From Micromonospora sp. WMMD1102 (GTDB lineage: Bacteria > Actinomycetota > Actinomycetes > Mycobacteriales > Micromonosporaceae), in NCBI RefSeq assembly GCF_029626265.1, contig NZ_JARUBN010000001.1, positions 1,426,001-1,490,000 of the forward strand: DNA of 64,000 nt. The letters are read 5' to 3'. Below, piece after piece: positions 40,639 through 49,400 of this stretch. Both the position numbers and the translations under genes were made by a program. Positions within the stretch are counted from its first letter, which is position 1. Each line of letters opens with the position of its first letter. The notes beneath the pieces are model-generated. The model did no database searches and was not told the origin of the DNA. It was given only the letters and a program-made list of their open reading frames with translations.

Positions 40639-41490
40639 TCAGCAGACGTTGAAGGTCGCGCAGGCGGCCCGGATCGGTACGGCGAGCCCGATGCCCTCCG
40701 CGTCCCGGGCCTTCGCGTCGGCGATCCCGACGACCTCCCGGCGCGTGTTGACGACCGGCCCGCCGGAGTTGCCGGGATTGACCGGTGCATCGAACTGGAT
40801 CATCGACCCGGGTCCGTCGGGCCGCTCACGAACCGCACTGACCACGCCGGTCGTGACGGTCTGGGAGAGGCCGAGTGGCGTGCCGACGACCAGGACGTTC
40901 TCGCCGGGATCGGGTTCCTCGGCGGCAGCCGGCAGTCCGGTCAGCGCGGTGTCGACCCGCAGCAGCGCGATGTCCTGCGACTGGTCCACGTCCGCGATCT
41001 GCGCGGTGTACCGCTTGCCGTCCCGTTCGAGCTTCACCGACCTGCCGTTCCGGGCCCAGACCGGCTCGATGACGTGAAAGGCGGTCAACACGTTGGTACG
41101 CCCGGTCGCGCTGGCCTTTCCGACCGCGAACGCACTGCCGGTGAAGTCGTCCGCGATCACCTGGAAGACGCTGGGCAGCACGGCGGCCGCGACCGCCTGC
41201 GGGTCGAAGTCCTGCTCGTTCTGCTTCTCCACCGAGCTGAGCCGACCGTCCATACTGTCCAGTCGTTGGTCAATACCGTCCGCGGCGTTCTCCGCGTCGC
41301 GCTGTGCCCGGGCCACGTCGCCGCGCAACTCGTCGATCTCACCCGCCTGCACGAAGACGATCACCGCGAGCCCGATCAGGGCAGCCGTGGCTGCTACCGC
41401 GGCGGCCCAGCGCAGCCCGGTCGCCCAACGGAACGGCCTCGGCGGCCGGGGCGGAACCGGACCGGCCGGGTACGGCAGCCCACCCGTCAT
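40639..41490 (-). CDS. Membrane-anchored trypsin-like serine protease
   Basis: A 283-residue protease of the S1C/HtrA-like group without a PDZ domain. A Pro-rich N-terminus is followed by one transmembrane helix (AAAVAATAALIGLAVIVFVQ), a coiled coil (residues 51-93), and the protease domain outside the membrane. The triad is H139 (VLTAFHVI), D173 (QDIALLRV) and S242 (NPGNSGGPVV). It may degrade or sense damaged envelope proteins. It is co-transcribed with the coiled-coil gene and divergent from a large sensor kinase. Confidence 0.88.
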   Translation of the reverse strand: MTGGLPYPAGPVPPRPPRPFRWATGLRWAAAVAATAALIGLAVIVFVQAGEIDELRGDVARAQRDAENAADGIDQRLDSMDGRLSSVEKQNEQDFDPQAVAAAVLPSVFQVIADDFTGSAFAVGKASATGRTNVLTAFHVIEPVWARNGRSVKLERDGKRYTAQIADVDQSQDIALLRVDTALTGLPAAAEEPDPGENVLVVGTPLGLSQTVTTGVVSAVRERPDGPGSMIQFDAPVNPGNSGGPVVNTRREVVGIADAKARDAEGIGLAVPIRAACATFNVC

Positions 41491-41611
41491 GGTGCCCCCA
41501 TTCGACTACCCGCTGTTTCGCCTGCGTCATCGAGCGTATGAATCGGGTCGGTTGGGCGGTGATGGTCGTTCGACCACCATCGGTACCCCGGATGTGACAC
41601 GCGGCGATAGC

Positions 41612-44020
41612 ATGAGCCGCGTGCCGGGCCCGGTGGAACAACGGCTCCTCCGTCGAGGGCTGATCTACGCGCTCGGTCTCCGCCTCGTCGTGATCGGTCT
41701 GTCCAGTGCGGTCTACCTCGCGCTCGCGCCGGTGCCCGACCGGGCAGTCGCCGTGCCCGTGGTGGCCGCCTTCAACTGCTGGAGCCTGTGCTACGCCGTG
41801 GCCCTGGTCCGGGGCTCCCGATCGGTCCGCCGCTGGCTGCCGCTCGCCGACGTCGCGGCGGTCTGCGCCGCCTGCCTGACCCAGCCCTGGACGGTCACCT
41901 CCGACCCGCGCGGCGGTGGGACCTGGATCTTCGTCGCCGTGAACCTGGTCGTCGTCACCTACCCCTGGCAGCTCGGCTGGCGGCTGCTCGCCGGGGCCAC
42001 GGTCACGATCGTGGCCGCCTACTACGTGGGCGCGACGCTCGCCGATCCGGGCGGCTGGCTCGTCGACCCGTCGATCGGGCCCTGGACGGCCGCCGAGGCG
42101 GCGCTCTCGTGGGGGCTCTACCGATTCGTCCGGCGTGGTGCCCGGACCGCGGACCGGACCATCGCACGCGCCGCCGAGTTGCGGCACGCCGCGGCGGTCG
42201 CGGCGGCGCGGCGGCGCGACGAACGGGAGTACCTCGCGGCACTGCACGACACCGCAGCGGCGACGTTGCTGATGGTGGGCAGCGGCGTGGTCGACCGGAC
42301 CGGGCCGTGGCTCGCCGAGCAGGCCCGCCGGGACCTGCGGGAGCTGCGGCGCTCCGAGGACGTGCTGCACGGCGAGGCAGACCTGGTCCCGCTGCTGCAC
42401 GAGGTCGCCGACAACGCCCTTCCGCACATCGCCTGGCAGACTCCGGACGCCTTGCTGCTGCCGGCCGCGGACGCCGTGTCGCTCAGTCGCGGGGTGCGCG
42501 AGGCGTTGACGAACGTCGCCCGGCACGCCGGCACCGACCGGGCCGAGATCCGGGTGGAGTACGACGCCGAGCGGGTCACCGTGCAGATCACCGACCGGGG
42601 CCGCGGCTTCGACCCGGCCAGCGTCGGCAGCCACCGGTACGGGGTGACCCGGTCACTTGTGGAACGGATGATCCGGATCGGCGGTGCGGCGCGGATCCAG
42701 AGCCGTCCGGGCCAGGGTACGACCGTCACGCTCAGCTGTCCCCGTACCGTCCCGGACCTCGGTGGCAACGATCAGGAGATCATCGCCAGCTCGTTCCAAC
42801 GCGGGCTGCGCTGGGCAGTCGTCGTGATGTCCCTGGCGATCCTGCTGCTTCTCGACCTGCCACGGCTGCTGTCCAGCGGCGAGGCGTACACCGCGTCCTG
42901 GCCCCAGGTCGTCACCTGGGTCGGTCTGGTCGCGGTGACCCTGGCGGTAGCCCTGGCCACCTGGCGCGACCGCCCGCTCGGCCGGTGGCGGCCGGTGCTG
43001 CTCGTGCTGGTCTTCGCGCTCTCCGCCCTGGCGACCGCGTCGGTGCGACCGGAATACCTGCTCGGCGCCGCGCACTGGTCGGAGGGGGACGCGGGCTGGC
43101 AGGTCGTGCTGCTGATGATGGACGGCCGGATCCCCGCCTTCGTCGCCGTCCTCGCCGCCCACTACCTTCTGACGTTCGGGCAGGCCGTCGCAGCCGGTGA
43201 GGCCGCCCTGAGCGTCGCCGGTGCGGTGAGCGCCACCTGGGCCGTACTCGCCTACCAGCTCGCGATCGCGATGATCGCCGCCGTCCTGCGGGGCATGGCG
43301 ACCTCGACCGCCCAGGCCCTGCGCGCCGCCGAACGGGCACGTACCTCCGACGATGTCGCCCGGCACCTGCACGCCGACCGGACCAGCAGGCTGTCCGGGC
43401 TGGCGGCCACCGCCGTACCGCTGCTGGCGGGCCTGGCCTCCGGCGAGCTGGACCCGGGTGACGAGTCCGTGCGCCGGAGGTGCGCTGCCGAAGCCGCCCG
43501 GATGCGCCGGCTCATCGCCACCGACGGTGCCGCCGACTCGCTGTCGCACGAGTTGCGGGCCTGTATCGAGCAGGCCGAGCGCAACGGCGTCGCGGTCTCC
43601 TTCGCGGAGTGCGGCACCCGCCCCGAGCTGCCGCCACTTGTCTGCCAGCGGCTCGTCGAGCCGGCCATCGCCGCCCTCGCCACCGCCCGTGGCAGGGCCC
43701 GGCTCACGGTCGCCAGCACCCGCGAGACGGTGCCCGTCAGCGGCATCCGCGAGACGCTGCCCGTGAGCAGCGCCGGTGAGACGGTGCCCGCCCGCGGCAC
43801 CCGCGAGACGGTGTCCGCCCGCGGCACCCGCGAGACGGTGTCCGTGAGCAGCGCCGGTGAGACGGTGGCCGTCAGCGGCATCCGCGAGACGGTGACGGTC
43901 AGCGTCGTCGCCGCGTGTTCGGCCCCGCCACCGATGCCCGACGGCGACGGGGTCCGGCAGTCCAGGACGGTCGTCGGAGATCGCCTGTGGATCCAGGCCG
44001 CCTGGCAGGGAGAACGATGA
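41612..44020 (+). CDS. Large membrane sensor kinase with two kinase-like halves
   Basis: An 802-residue protein from ATG 41612. The first half has five or six transmembrane segments, a HisKA_3-like box with H212 (YLAALHDTAAATLLMVG), and a HATPase_c domain (VSLSRGVREALTNVARHAGT; VTVQITDRGRGFDPASVG; GQGTTVTLS). The second half has another set of five or six membrane helices, then a degenerate helical pair and an ATPase-like remnant (LRACIEQAERNGVAVSFAEC). Residues 702-763 of that remnant are seven 9-residue repeats. It overlaps the response regulator by ATGA, so the pair is a two-component system. The second half may be a regulatory or pseudo-kinase module. Confidence 0.87.
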   Translation: MSRVPGPVEQRLLRRGLIYALGLRLVVIGLSSAVYLALAPVPDRAVAVPVVAAFNCWSLCYAVALVRGSRSVRRWLPLADVAAVCAACLTQPWTVTSDPRGGGTWIFVAVNLVVVTYPWQLGWRLLAGATVTIVAAYYVGATLADPGGWLVDPSIGPWTAAEAALSWGLYRFVRRGARTADRTIARAAELRHAAAVAAARRRDEREYLAALHDTAAATLLMVGSGVVDRTGPWLAEQARRDLRELRRSEDVLHGEADLVPLLHEVADNALPHIAWQTPDALLLPAADAVSLSRGVREALTNVARHAGTDRAEIRVEYDAERVTVQITDRGRGFDPASVGSHRYGVTRSLVERMIRIGGAARIQSRPGQGTTVTLSCPRTVPDLGGNDQEIIASSFQRGLRWAVVVMSLAILLLLDLPRLLSSGEAYTASWPQVVTWVGLVAVTLAVALATWRDRPLGRWRPVLLVLVFALSALATASVRPEYLLGAAHWSEGDAGWQVVLLMMDGRIPAFVAVLAAHYLLTFGQAVAAGEAALSVAGAVSATWAVLAYQLAIAMIAAVLRGMATSTAQALRAAERARTSDDVARHLHADRTSRLSGLAATAVPLLAGLASGELDPGDESVRRRCAAEAARMRRLIATDGAADSLSHELRACIEQAERNGVAVSFAECGTRPELPPLVCQRLVEPAIAALATARGRARLTVASTRETVPVSGIRETLPVSSAGETVPARGTRETVSARGTRETVSVSSAGETVAVSGIRETVTVSVVAACSAPPPMPDGDGVRQSRTVVGDRLWIQAAWQGER
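43715..43900 (+). repeat. In-frame 27-bp tandem repeat in the kinase gene
   Basis: Seven units (first one 24 bp) with consensus AGCGGCACCCGCGAGACGGTGTCCGTC encode (S/R)-G-(T/I/A)-(R/G)-E-T-V-x-(V/A). They lie between strands of the second ATPase-like domain. High identity between units indicates recent expansion. Confidence 0.85.
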
Positions 44021-44658
44021 TCACTGCGGTAGTCGTGGACGACCATCCCGTCGTCGTCGCCGGGGTGCGCGCCTGGTGTGCCCTGGCCGACCCGCCGATA
44101 AGCGTCGTCGCCGCCGGCCCGACCGTCGCCGTCGCCTGGCTCGACCCGGGCGACCGGGCCGACGTCGTCGTCTTCGACCTCCAACTCGACGTCACCGGCC
44201 CCGCGTACGGCGACCTGAAGCGGCTCGTCGACGCGGGTCGCCAGGTCGTCGTCTACAGCATGCGCAGTGACCGGGACAGCGTCCTCACCGCCCTCGACAT
44301 CGGCGCCTTCACCTATCTGACCAAGGCCGAGGGGGAGGAGCACCTGGTGGCCGCCATCACCGCCGCCGCGGCCGGGACGCCGTACACCCCGCCCGCCCTT
44401 GCCGGTGCCTTCGGCACCGACGAGCGTCCGCAGCGCCCCCGGCTCTCCCCGCGCGAGCACCAGGTGCTGATCGAATGGTTCCACTCGGAGTCGAAGGAGA
44501 TGGTCGCCCGCCGCCTCCGGCTCACCGTCCACCGGGTCAACTCCTGCCTCGAACGGGTACGCGTCAAGTACGCGAACGTCGGCCGCGAGGCACCCACCAA
44601 GGCCGCCCTCGTCGCCCGCGCGTTGCAGGACGGCCTGATCACCACCGACGAACTCTGA
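44017..44658 (+). CDS. LuxR-type response regulator
   Basis: A 213-residue regulator. The receiver domain begins MITAVVVDDHPVVVAGVRAW with phospho-acceptor D54 (VVVFDLQLDV) and a switch region VVVYSMRSD...YLTKAEG. The C-terminal HTH is divergent from standard LuxR (LSPREHQVLIEWFHSESKEM, then VARRLRLTVHRVNSCLERVR). It overlaps the kinase gene by 4 bp and presumably serves it. The next gene, dxr, begins 180 bp downstream. Confidence 0.88.
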   Translation: MITAVVVDDHPVVVAGVRAWCALADPPISVVAAGPTVAVAWLDPGDRADVVVFDLQLDVTGPAYGDLKRLVDAGRQVVVYSMRSDRDSVLTALDIGAFTYLTKAEGEEHLVAAITAAAAGTPYTPPALAGAFGTDERPQRPRLSPREHQVLIEWFHSESKEMVARRLRLTVHRVNSCLERVRVKYANVGREAPTKAALVARALQDGLITTDEL

Positions 44659-44838
44659 CGGCGCCAGGACGCCGTCTGGCAGCCCGTGGCCGACGCACCG
44701 GCCCGCCGAGACGCGACCGGCTCTCGGCCGCTCGGTGTGGCGGGCTCTCGGCCGCTCAACGAGGCAGTGAGAGGGACCTCGGGGGCGAAGGGTCGAGGCT
44801 CCGGCGGACGTCCGGCGGCGGTCAGGGAGAATGGCCGG

Positions 44839-46050
44839 GTGAGTTCCCCGCGCGAGATCGTCCTGCTCGGCTCGACCGGCTCGATCGGCACCCAGGCGAT
44901 CGACATAGTCCGGCGCAACCCGGACCGGTTCCGGGTGGTCGCCCTCGGTGCCGGTGGCGGCAACGTGGCCCAGCTCGCCACCCAGGCCCTCGAACTCGGG
45001 GTCGAGGCGGTCGGGGTGGCCAAGGCCTCCGCCGCGCAGGACCTGCAACTGGCCTTCTATGCCGAGGCGGGCAAGCGGGGCTGGTCCAGCGGCGACTTCA
45101 AGCTTCCGAAGATCGTCGCCGGGCCGGACGCGATGACCGAGCTTGCCGAGTGGCCCTGCGACATCGTGCTCAACGGCGTCGTCGGCTCGCTCGGGCTGGC
45201 GCCGACCCTGGCCGCGCTGCGCGCCGGGCGTACGTTGGCGCTGGCCAACAAGGAGTCGCTGGTGGCGGGCGGTCCGGTGGTGCGGGCCGCGATCCAGCGC
45301 CCGGACCAGATCGTGCCGGTCGACTCCGAGCACTCGGCACTGGCCCAGTGCCTGCGTGGCGGCAGCCGGGCAGAGGTGCGCCGGCTGCTCCTGACCGCCA
45401 GCGGCGGCCCGTTCCGGGGCCGGCGGCGCGACGAGCTGACCCGGGTCACGCCCGAGCAGGCCCTCGCGCACCCGACCTGGAACATGGGGCCGGTGATCAC
45501 GATCAACTGCGCCAACCTGGTGAACAAGGCGCTGGAGATGATCGAGACGCACGAGCTGTTCGGCGTGCCGTACGACCGGATCGACGTGGTGGTGCACCCC
45601 CAGTCGGTGATCCACTCGATGGTCGAGTTCGTCGACGGCTCGACCCTGGCCCAGGCCAGCCCGCCGGACATGCGGCTGCCGATCGCGCTCGCCCTCGGCT
45701 GGCCGGACCGGGTGCCGGACGCCGCCGGTGCGGTCGACTGGACCGCCGGCCAGAAGTGGGACTTCGGCCCGCTCGACGAGTCGGCGTTCCCGGCCGTACG
45801 CCTGGCCAAGCAGGCCGGGATGGCGGGCCGCTGCCGTCCGGCGATATACAACGCGGCGAACGAGGAGTGTGTCGCCGCCTTCCTCGCCGGCCGGCTGCCG
45901 TTCCTCGGCATCGTCGACACGCTCGAGCGGGTGTTGGAGGCGGCCCCGGATTTTGCCGAACCGGGTAACGTCGAGGAAGTGCTCGCCGCCGAGTCCTGGG
46001 CGCGGGCGCACGCCCAGGAGATCATCGCGGAAGCGGTGGAAGGAGCCTGA
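44839..46050 (+). CDS. dxr: 1-deoxy-D-xylulose 5-phosphate reductoisomerase
   Basis: Dxr (403 residues) converts DXP to MEP using NADPH, the committed step of the MEP isoprenoid pathway. The start at GTG 44839 (after GGGAGA) gives [20 protein letters not shown], the NADPH-binding motif. The active-site regions follow: [42 protein letters not shown] and [20 protein letters not shown]. The length is normal. Its stop overlaps the start of the rseP-like gene (TGATG). An upstream in-frame ATG (44686) would add 51 unconserved residues. Confidence 0.97.
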   Translation: MSSPREIVLLGSTGSIGTQAIDIVRRNPDRFRVVALGAGGGNVAQLATQALELGVEAVGVAKASAAQDLQLAFYAEAGKRGWSSGDFKLPKIVAGPDAMTELAEWPCDIVLNGVVGSLGLAPTLAALRAGRTLALANKESLVAGGPVVRAAIQRPDQIVPVDSEHSALAQCLRGGSRAEVRRLLLTASGGPFRGRRRDELTRVTPEQALAHPTWNMGPVITINCANLVNKALEMIETHELFGVPYDRIDVVVHPQSVIHSMVEFVDGSTLAQASPPDMRLPIALALGWPDRVPDAAGAVDWTAGQKWDFGPLDESAFPAVRLAKQAGMAGRCRPAIYNAANEECVAAFLAGRLPFLGIVDTLERVLEAAPDFAEPGNVEEVLAAESWARAHAQEIIAEAVEGA

Positions 46051-47291
46051 TGCTGTATCTGCTCGGGGTGGTGGCATTCGCCCTGGGGATCCTGATCTCG
46101 GTGAGCCTGCACGAGGCCGGGCACATGCTCGTGGCCAAGCGGTTCGGGATGAAGGTCACCCGTTACTTCGTCGGCTTCGGCCCCACCATCTGGTCCTTCC
46201 GGCGCGGCGAGACCGAGTACGGCCTCAAGGCCATCCCGCTGGGCGGCTTCTGCAAGATCGTCGGCATGACGCCGCAGGACGACGACGTGGACCCGGCGGA
46301 CGAGCCCCGGGTGATGTGGCGGTACCCGCTCTGGAAGCGGACCGCCGTGATGGCCGCCGGCTCGGTGGCGCACTTCACCCTCGCCATCGTCACCCTCTGG
46401 TTCGCCGCGATCTTCATGGGACTGCCGAACCCCGACTACCCGACGAACACCGCCGAGATCCGCAGCGAGCCGGCCCGGATCGAGTTGGCGCCCTGCGTGG
46501 TCCAGCCGAACGAGCCCCGGGCCTGCCAGCCCGGCGACCTGGCCAGCCCGGCGGCCCAGGCCAACCTGCGCGACGGTGACGTGATCACGGCGATCGGCAC
46601 CATCCCGGTGGCGAACTGGGGCCAGATGCTGGACGCCATCCGGGCCACCAAGCCGGGGCCGGTGGACGTGACCTTCCGGCGCGACGGCGCGACCCAGACC
46701 ACCCGGGTCGACCTGGCCGAGGTGCAGCGTCCGCCGCAGGACCAGGCGGACGGCCCGGTCGGTCCGGTCTCGGCGCTCGGCGTGGGGCTCGGCACCCCGC
46801 CGACGGTCACCTACAGTCCGATCGGCGCCTTCGGTGCCACCGCCGACTTCACCGGCGACATGGCGGTCAACACCGCCAGGGCGATCCAGCGGCTTCCGCA
46901 GAAGATTCCGGCCCTCTGGGCGTCGATCACCGGCGAGGAGCGGGACATCGACACCCCGATCAGCGTGGTCGGGGCGAGCCGGCTCGGCGGCGAGGCCGTC
47001 CAGCACGGCCTCTGGGAGGTCTTCGTCCTCCTCTTCATCTCACTGAACTTCTTCATCGGCGTGTTCAACCTGCTCCCGCTGCTGCCGATGGACGGTGGGC
47101 ACATCGCCATCGCCTGGTTCGAACGGGCCCGGTCCTGGCTCTTCGCCCGGCTCGGCAAGCCCGACCCGGGGCGGGTCGACTATTTCAAACTGATGCCCGT
47201 AACGTACGCTTTGATCCTGATCGGCGGTGCTTTCACGCTGCTCACCATCACCGCCGACGTGGTCAATCCGATAACCCTGATCCAGAGGTGA
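46050..47291 (+). CDS. Site-2 metalloprotease (RseP/Rip1-like, M50)
   Basis: A 413-residue intramembrane zinc protease. The catalytic HEAGH (H21, E22, H25) lies in the first transmembrane helix, and the third zinc ligand in the C-terminal [18 protein letters not shown] domain lies between ([20 protein letters not shown]). The family cleaves membrane-bound anti-sigma factors and signal-peptide remnants. It is placed between dxr and ispG, the conserved actinobacterial order, and is translationally coupled to dxr. The ispG gene begins at or just after its stop. Confidence 0.95.
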   Translation: MLYLLGVVAFALGILISVSLHEAGHMLVAKRFGMKVTRYFVGFGPTIWSFRRGETEYGLKAIPLGGFCKIVGMTPQDDDVDPADEPRVMWRYPLWKRTAVMAAGSVAHFTLAIVTLWFAAIFMGLPNPDYPTNTAEIRSEPARIELAPCVVQPNEPRACQPGDLASPAAQANLRDGDVITAIGTIPVANWGQMLDAIRATKPGPVDVTFRRDGATQTTRVDLAEVQRPPQDQADGPVGPVSALGVGLGTPPTVTYSPIGAFGATADFTGDMAVNTARAIQRLPQKIPALWASITGEERDIDTPISVVGASRLGGEAVQHGLWEVFVLLFISLNFFIGVFNLLPLLPMDGGHIAIAWFERARSWLFARLGKPDPGRVDYFKLMPVTYALILIGGAFTLLTITADVVNPITLIQR

Positions 47292-47296
47292 AGACA

Positions 47297-48469
47297 GTGA
47301 CCGCCGTCAGCCTCGGCATGCCCGCCGTACCGCCGCCACCACTGGCGACCCGGCGGGCCAGCCGACAGATCAAGGTCGGTTCGGTGCTGGTCGGCGGTGG
47401 GGCGCCGGTGTCGGTGCAGTCGATGACCACCACGCTTACCGCCGACGTCAACACCACCCTCCAGCAGATCGCCGAGCTGACCGCCTCCGGCTGCCAGATC
47501 GTCCGGGTGGCGGTGCCGTCCCAGGACGATGTGGAGGCGCTGCCGGCGATCGCCAAGAAGTCGCAGATCCCGGTGATCGCCGACATCCACTTCCAGCCGA
47601 AGTACGTCTTCGCGGCGATCGACGCCGGTTGCGCGGCGGTCCGGGTCAACCCGGGCAACATCCGGCAGTTCGACGACAAGGTCAAGGAGATCGCGGCGGC
47701 GGCCTCGGCTGCCGGTACGCCGATCCGGATCGGCGTCAACGCGGGCTCGTTGGACAAGCGACTGCTGGCCAAGTACGGCAAGGCCACCGCCGAGGCGCTC
47801 GTCGAGTCGGCACTGTGGGAGTGCTCGCTCTTCGAGGAGCACGGCTTCCGGGACATCAAGATCTCGGTCAAGCACAACGACCCGGTGGTGATGATCCGGG
47901 CGTACCGGCAGCTCGCCGAGGCGTGCGACTATCCGCTGCACCTCGGGGTGACCGAGGCGGGTCCGGCGTTCCAGGGCACCGTCAAGTCGGCGGTGGCCTT
48001 CGGCGCGCTGCTCGCGGAGGGGATCGGCGACACCATCCGGGTCTCGCTCTCGGCCCCGCCGGTCGAGGAGATCAAGGTCGGCGCGGCCATCCTGGAGTCG
48101 CTGGGGCTGCGCGAGCGCGGCCTGGAGATCGTCTCGTGCCCGTCCTGCGGCCGGGCCCAGGTCGACGTCTACAAGCTGGCCGAGGAGGTCACCGCCGGTC
48201 TGGAAGGACTGCCGGTGCCGCTGCGGGTGGCGGTGATGGGCTGCGTGGTGAACGGTCCGGGCGAGGCGCGCGAGGCCGACCTCGGGGTCGCCTCCGGCAA
48301 CGGCAAGGGGCAGATCTTCGTCAAGGGTCAGGTGATCAAGACCGTGCCCGAGGGGCAGATCGTGGAGACCCTGATCGAGGAGGCTGTCCGGCTCGCCGAC
48401 GAGATGGGTGCCGAACTGCCCGAGGAGCTGCGCGACCTGGTCGTCAAGCCCACCGTCACGGTGCACTGA
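47297..48469 (+). CDS. ispG: 4-hydroxy-3-methylbut-2-enyl diphosphate synthase
   Basis: IspG (GcpE, 390 residues) makes HMBPP from MEcPP with a 4Fe-4S cluster, the penultimate MEP-pathway step. The TIM-barrel part has [20 protein letters not shown] and [20 protein letters not shown]. Cluster cysteines lie in [11 protein letters not shown] and in [15 protein letters not shown] near the C-terminus. GTG 47297 ([10 protein letters not shown]) is better spaced from AGAGG (47283-47287) than GTG 47288, which overlaps the rseP stop. It is the last gene of the dxr-rseP-ispG operon and ends before a hairpin. Confidence 0.97.
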   Translation: MTAVSLGMPAVPPPPLATRRASRQIKVGSVLVGGGAPVSVQSMTTTLTADVNTTLQQIAELTASGCQIVRVAVPSQDDVEALPAIAKKSQIPVIADIHFQPKYVFAAIDAGCAAVRVNPGNIRQFDDKVKEIAAAASAAGTPIRIGVNAGSLDKRLLAKYGKATAEALVESALWECSLFEEHGFRDIKISVKHNDPVVMIRAYRQLAEACDYPLHLGVTEAGPAFQGTVKSAVAFGALLAEGIGDTIRVSLSAPPVEEIKVGAAILESLGLRERGLEIVSCPSCGRAQVDVYKLAEEVTAGLEGLPVPLRVAVMGCVVNGPGEAREADLGVASGNGKGQIFVKGQVIKTVPEGQIVETLIEEAVRLADEMGAELPEELRDLVVKPTVTVH

Positions 48470-48585
48470 CCGCGCAGCCGGCAACGACCCGGGGACAATG
48501 CCGACGGCGGTAGCCGAGGCCGGTAGCACAGGCGGGGCAGCTCGACAGTCTCCCGCTCGACCATCCCGCTCCCGGCTGGCCGGCT

Positions 48586-48616
48586 GGCCGGGCAGCGGGG
48601 TACCGCCTGCCCGGCC
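48586..48616. terminator. Bidirectional terminator between ispG and padR
   Basis: GGCCGGGCAG (48586-48595) and CTGCCCGGCC (48607-48616) form a perfect 10-bp stem; the loop can pair further (CGG/CCG). It lies between the convergent ispG and padR genes. Confidence 0.7.
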
Positions 48617-48649
48617 CGGCCTCGGTCGCCGCCCGGGCCCGGCTGGGAG

Positions 48650-49231
48650 CTATTCCGCCGACTCCGGGTCCGACTCGGCGAGGATCGCGTAGAGCTTGCG
48701 GCGGGTCTCGTCGAGCACCTGAGCGGCTCGCTCGCGCTGGTCGTCGGTACCGGTCATCATCACCTGGCGCAGCGCGTTCATCGCCTGGAAGCCGGCCTCC
48801 CGGATGTCGTGCCAGCTGTTGATGGTGTCCTGGGCGAACTCCGCCCACGGTGGCTGCGCGGCGGCCTGGGTTGCCTCCGCCTGCCCGGCCTCGGTGAGCC
48901 CGAAGCGGCGCCGTCCGCCGCCCGAGTCGGAAGTGCCGGCGATCAGGCCCTCGTCCTCCAGCAGTTGCAGGGTCGGATAGATCGACCCCGGACTCGGCCG
49001 CCAGGCACCCCCGGTGCGGGAGTCCAGCTCCTGGATCATCTCGTAGCCGTGCATCGGCCGCTCGGTCAACAGGGCCAGTACGGCGGCCCGGACGTTCGGC
49101 CGCCGCCCCCGGCCGCCGCCGCGCCCCCGGCCGCGACCGTGCCCGCCGCCCCAACCGGGGCCGCCCGCCGGGAAGCCGAAACCTCGCATCCGCGTCTCGT
49201 GCATCGCCTGGAATCCTCGATGCCAACCCAT
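48650..49231 (-). CDS. PadR-family transcriptional regulator
   Basis: A 193-residue regulator from ATG 49231 after GAGGAGG. A Gly/Arg-rich N-terminus (GHGRGRGRGGGRGRRPNVRA) precedes the PadR winged helix (VLALLTERPMHGYEMIQELD, then WRPSPGSIYPTLQLLEDEGL). A C-terminal helical dimerisation region follows. PadR proteins usually repress an adjacent transporter or stress gene. No obvious target is adjacent here other than its own promoter, although the CotH operon lies just upstream. Confidence 0.94.
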   Translation of the reverse strand: MGWHRGFQAMHETRMRGFGFPAGGPGWGGGHGRGRGRGGGRGRRPNVRAAVLALLTERPMHGYEMIQELDSRTGGAWRPSPGSIYPTLQLLEDEGLIAGTSDSGGGRRRFGLTEAGQAEATQAAAQPPWAEFAQDTINSWHDIREAGFQAMNALRQVMMTGTDDQRERAAQVLDETRRKLYAILAESDPESAE

Positions 49232-49264
49232 CTGAGCCTCCTCAATACTGTCGTTGATACCTCG

Positions 49265-49293
49265 ACGATATATCGGCAAGCTATCGACGACAA
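49265..49293 (-). promoter_or_regulatory. Promoter of padR with overlapping palindrome
   Basis: On the minus strand TTGTCG (49288-49293) and TATCGT (49265-49270) are 17 bp apart. The palindrome CGATATATCG (49266-49275) overlaps the -10 box, which suggests autoregulation. Confidence 0.6.
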
Positions 49294-49400
49294 CGCGCCT
49301 GCTCGACAAGGACAGAGGGGTGACCCAAATCACGCTGCCGGCGTCGGCCCAGAAGGACCGACGCCGGCAGAGAGGCGTTCGGCTTACCCGGTGCCTGCGG

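Noticed and set aside
43252..46077. 941-codon minus-strand reading frame over the kinase and dxr
   Set aside because: Antisense to the kinase, regulator and dxr; composition typical of high-GC shadow frames.
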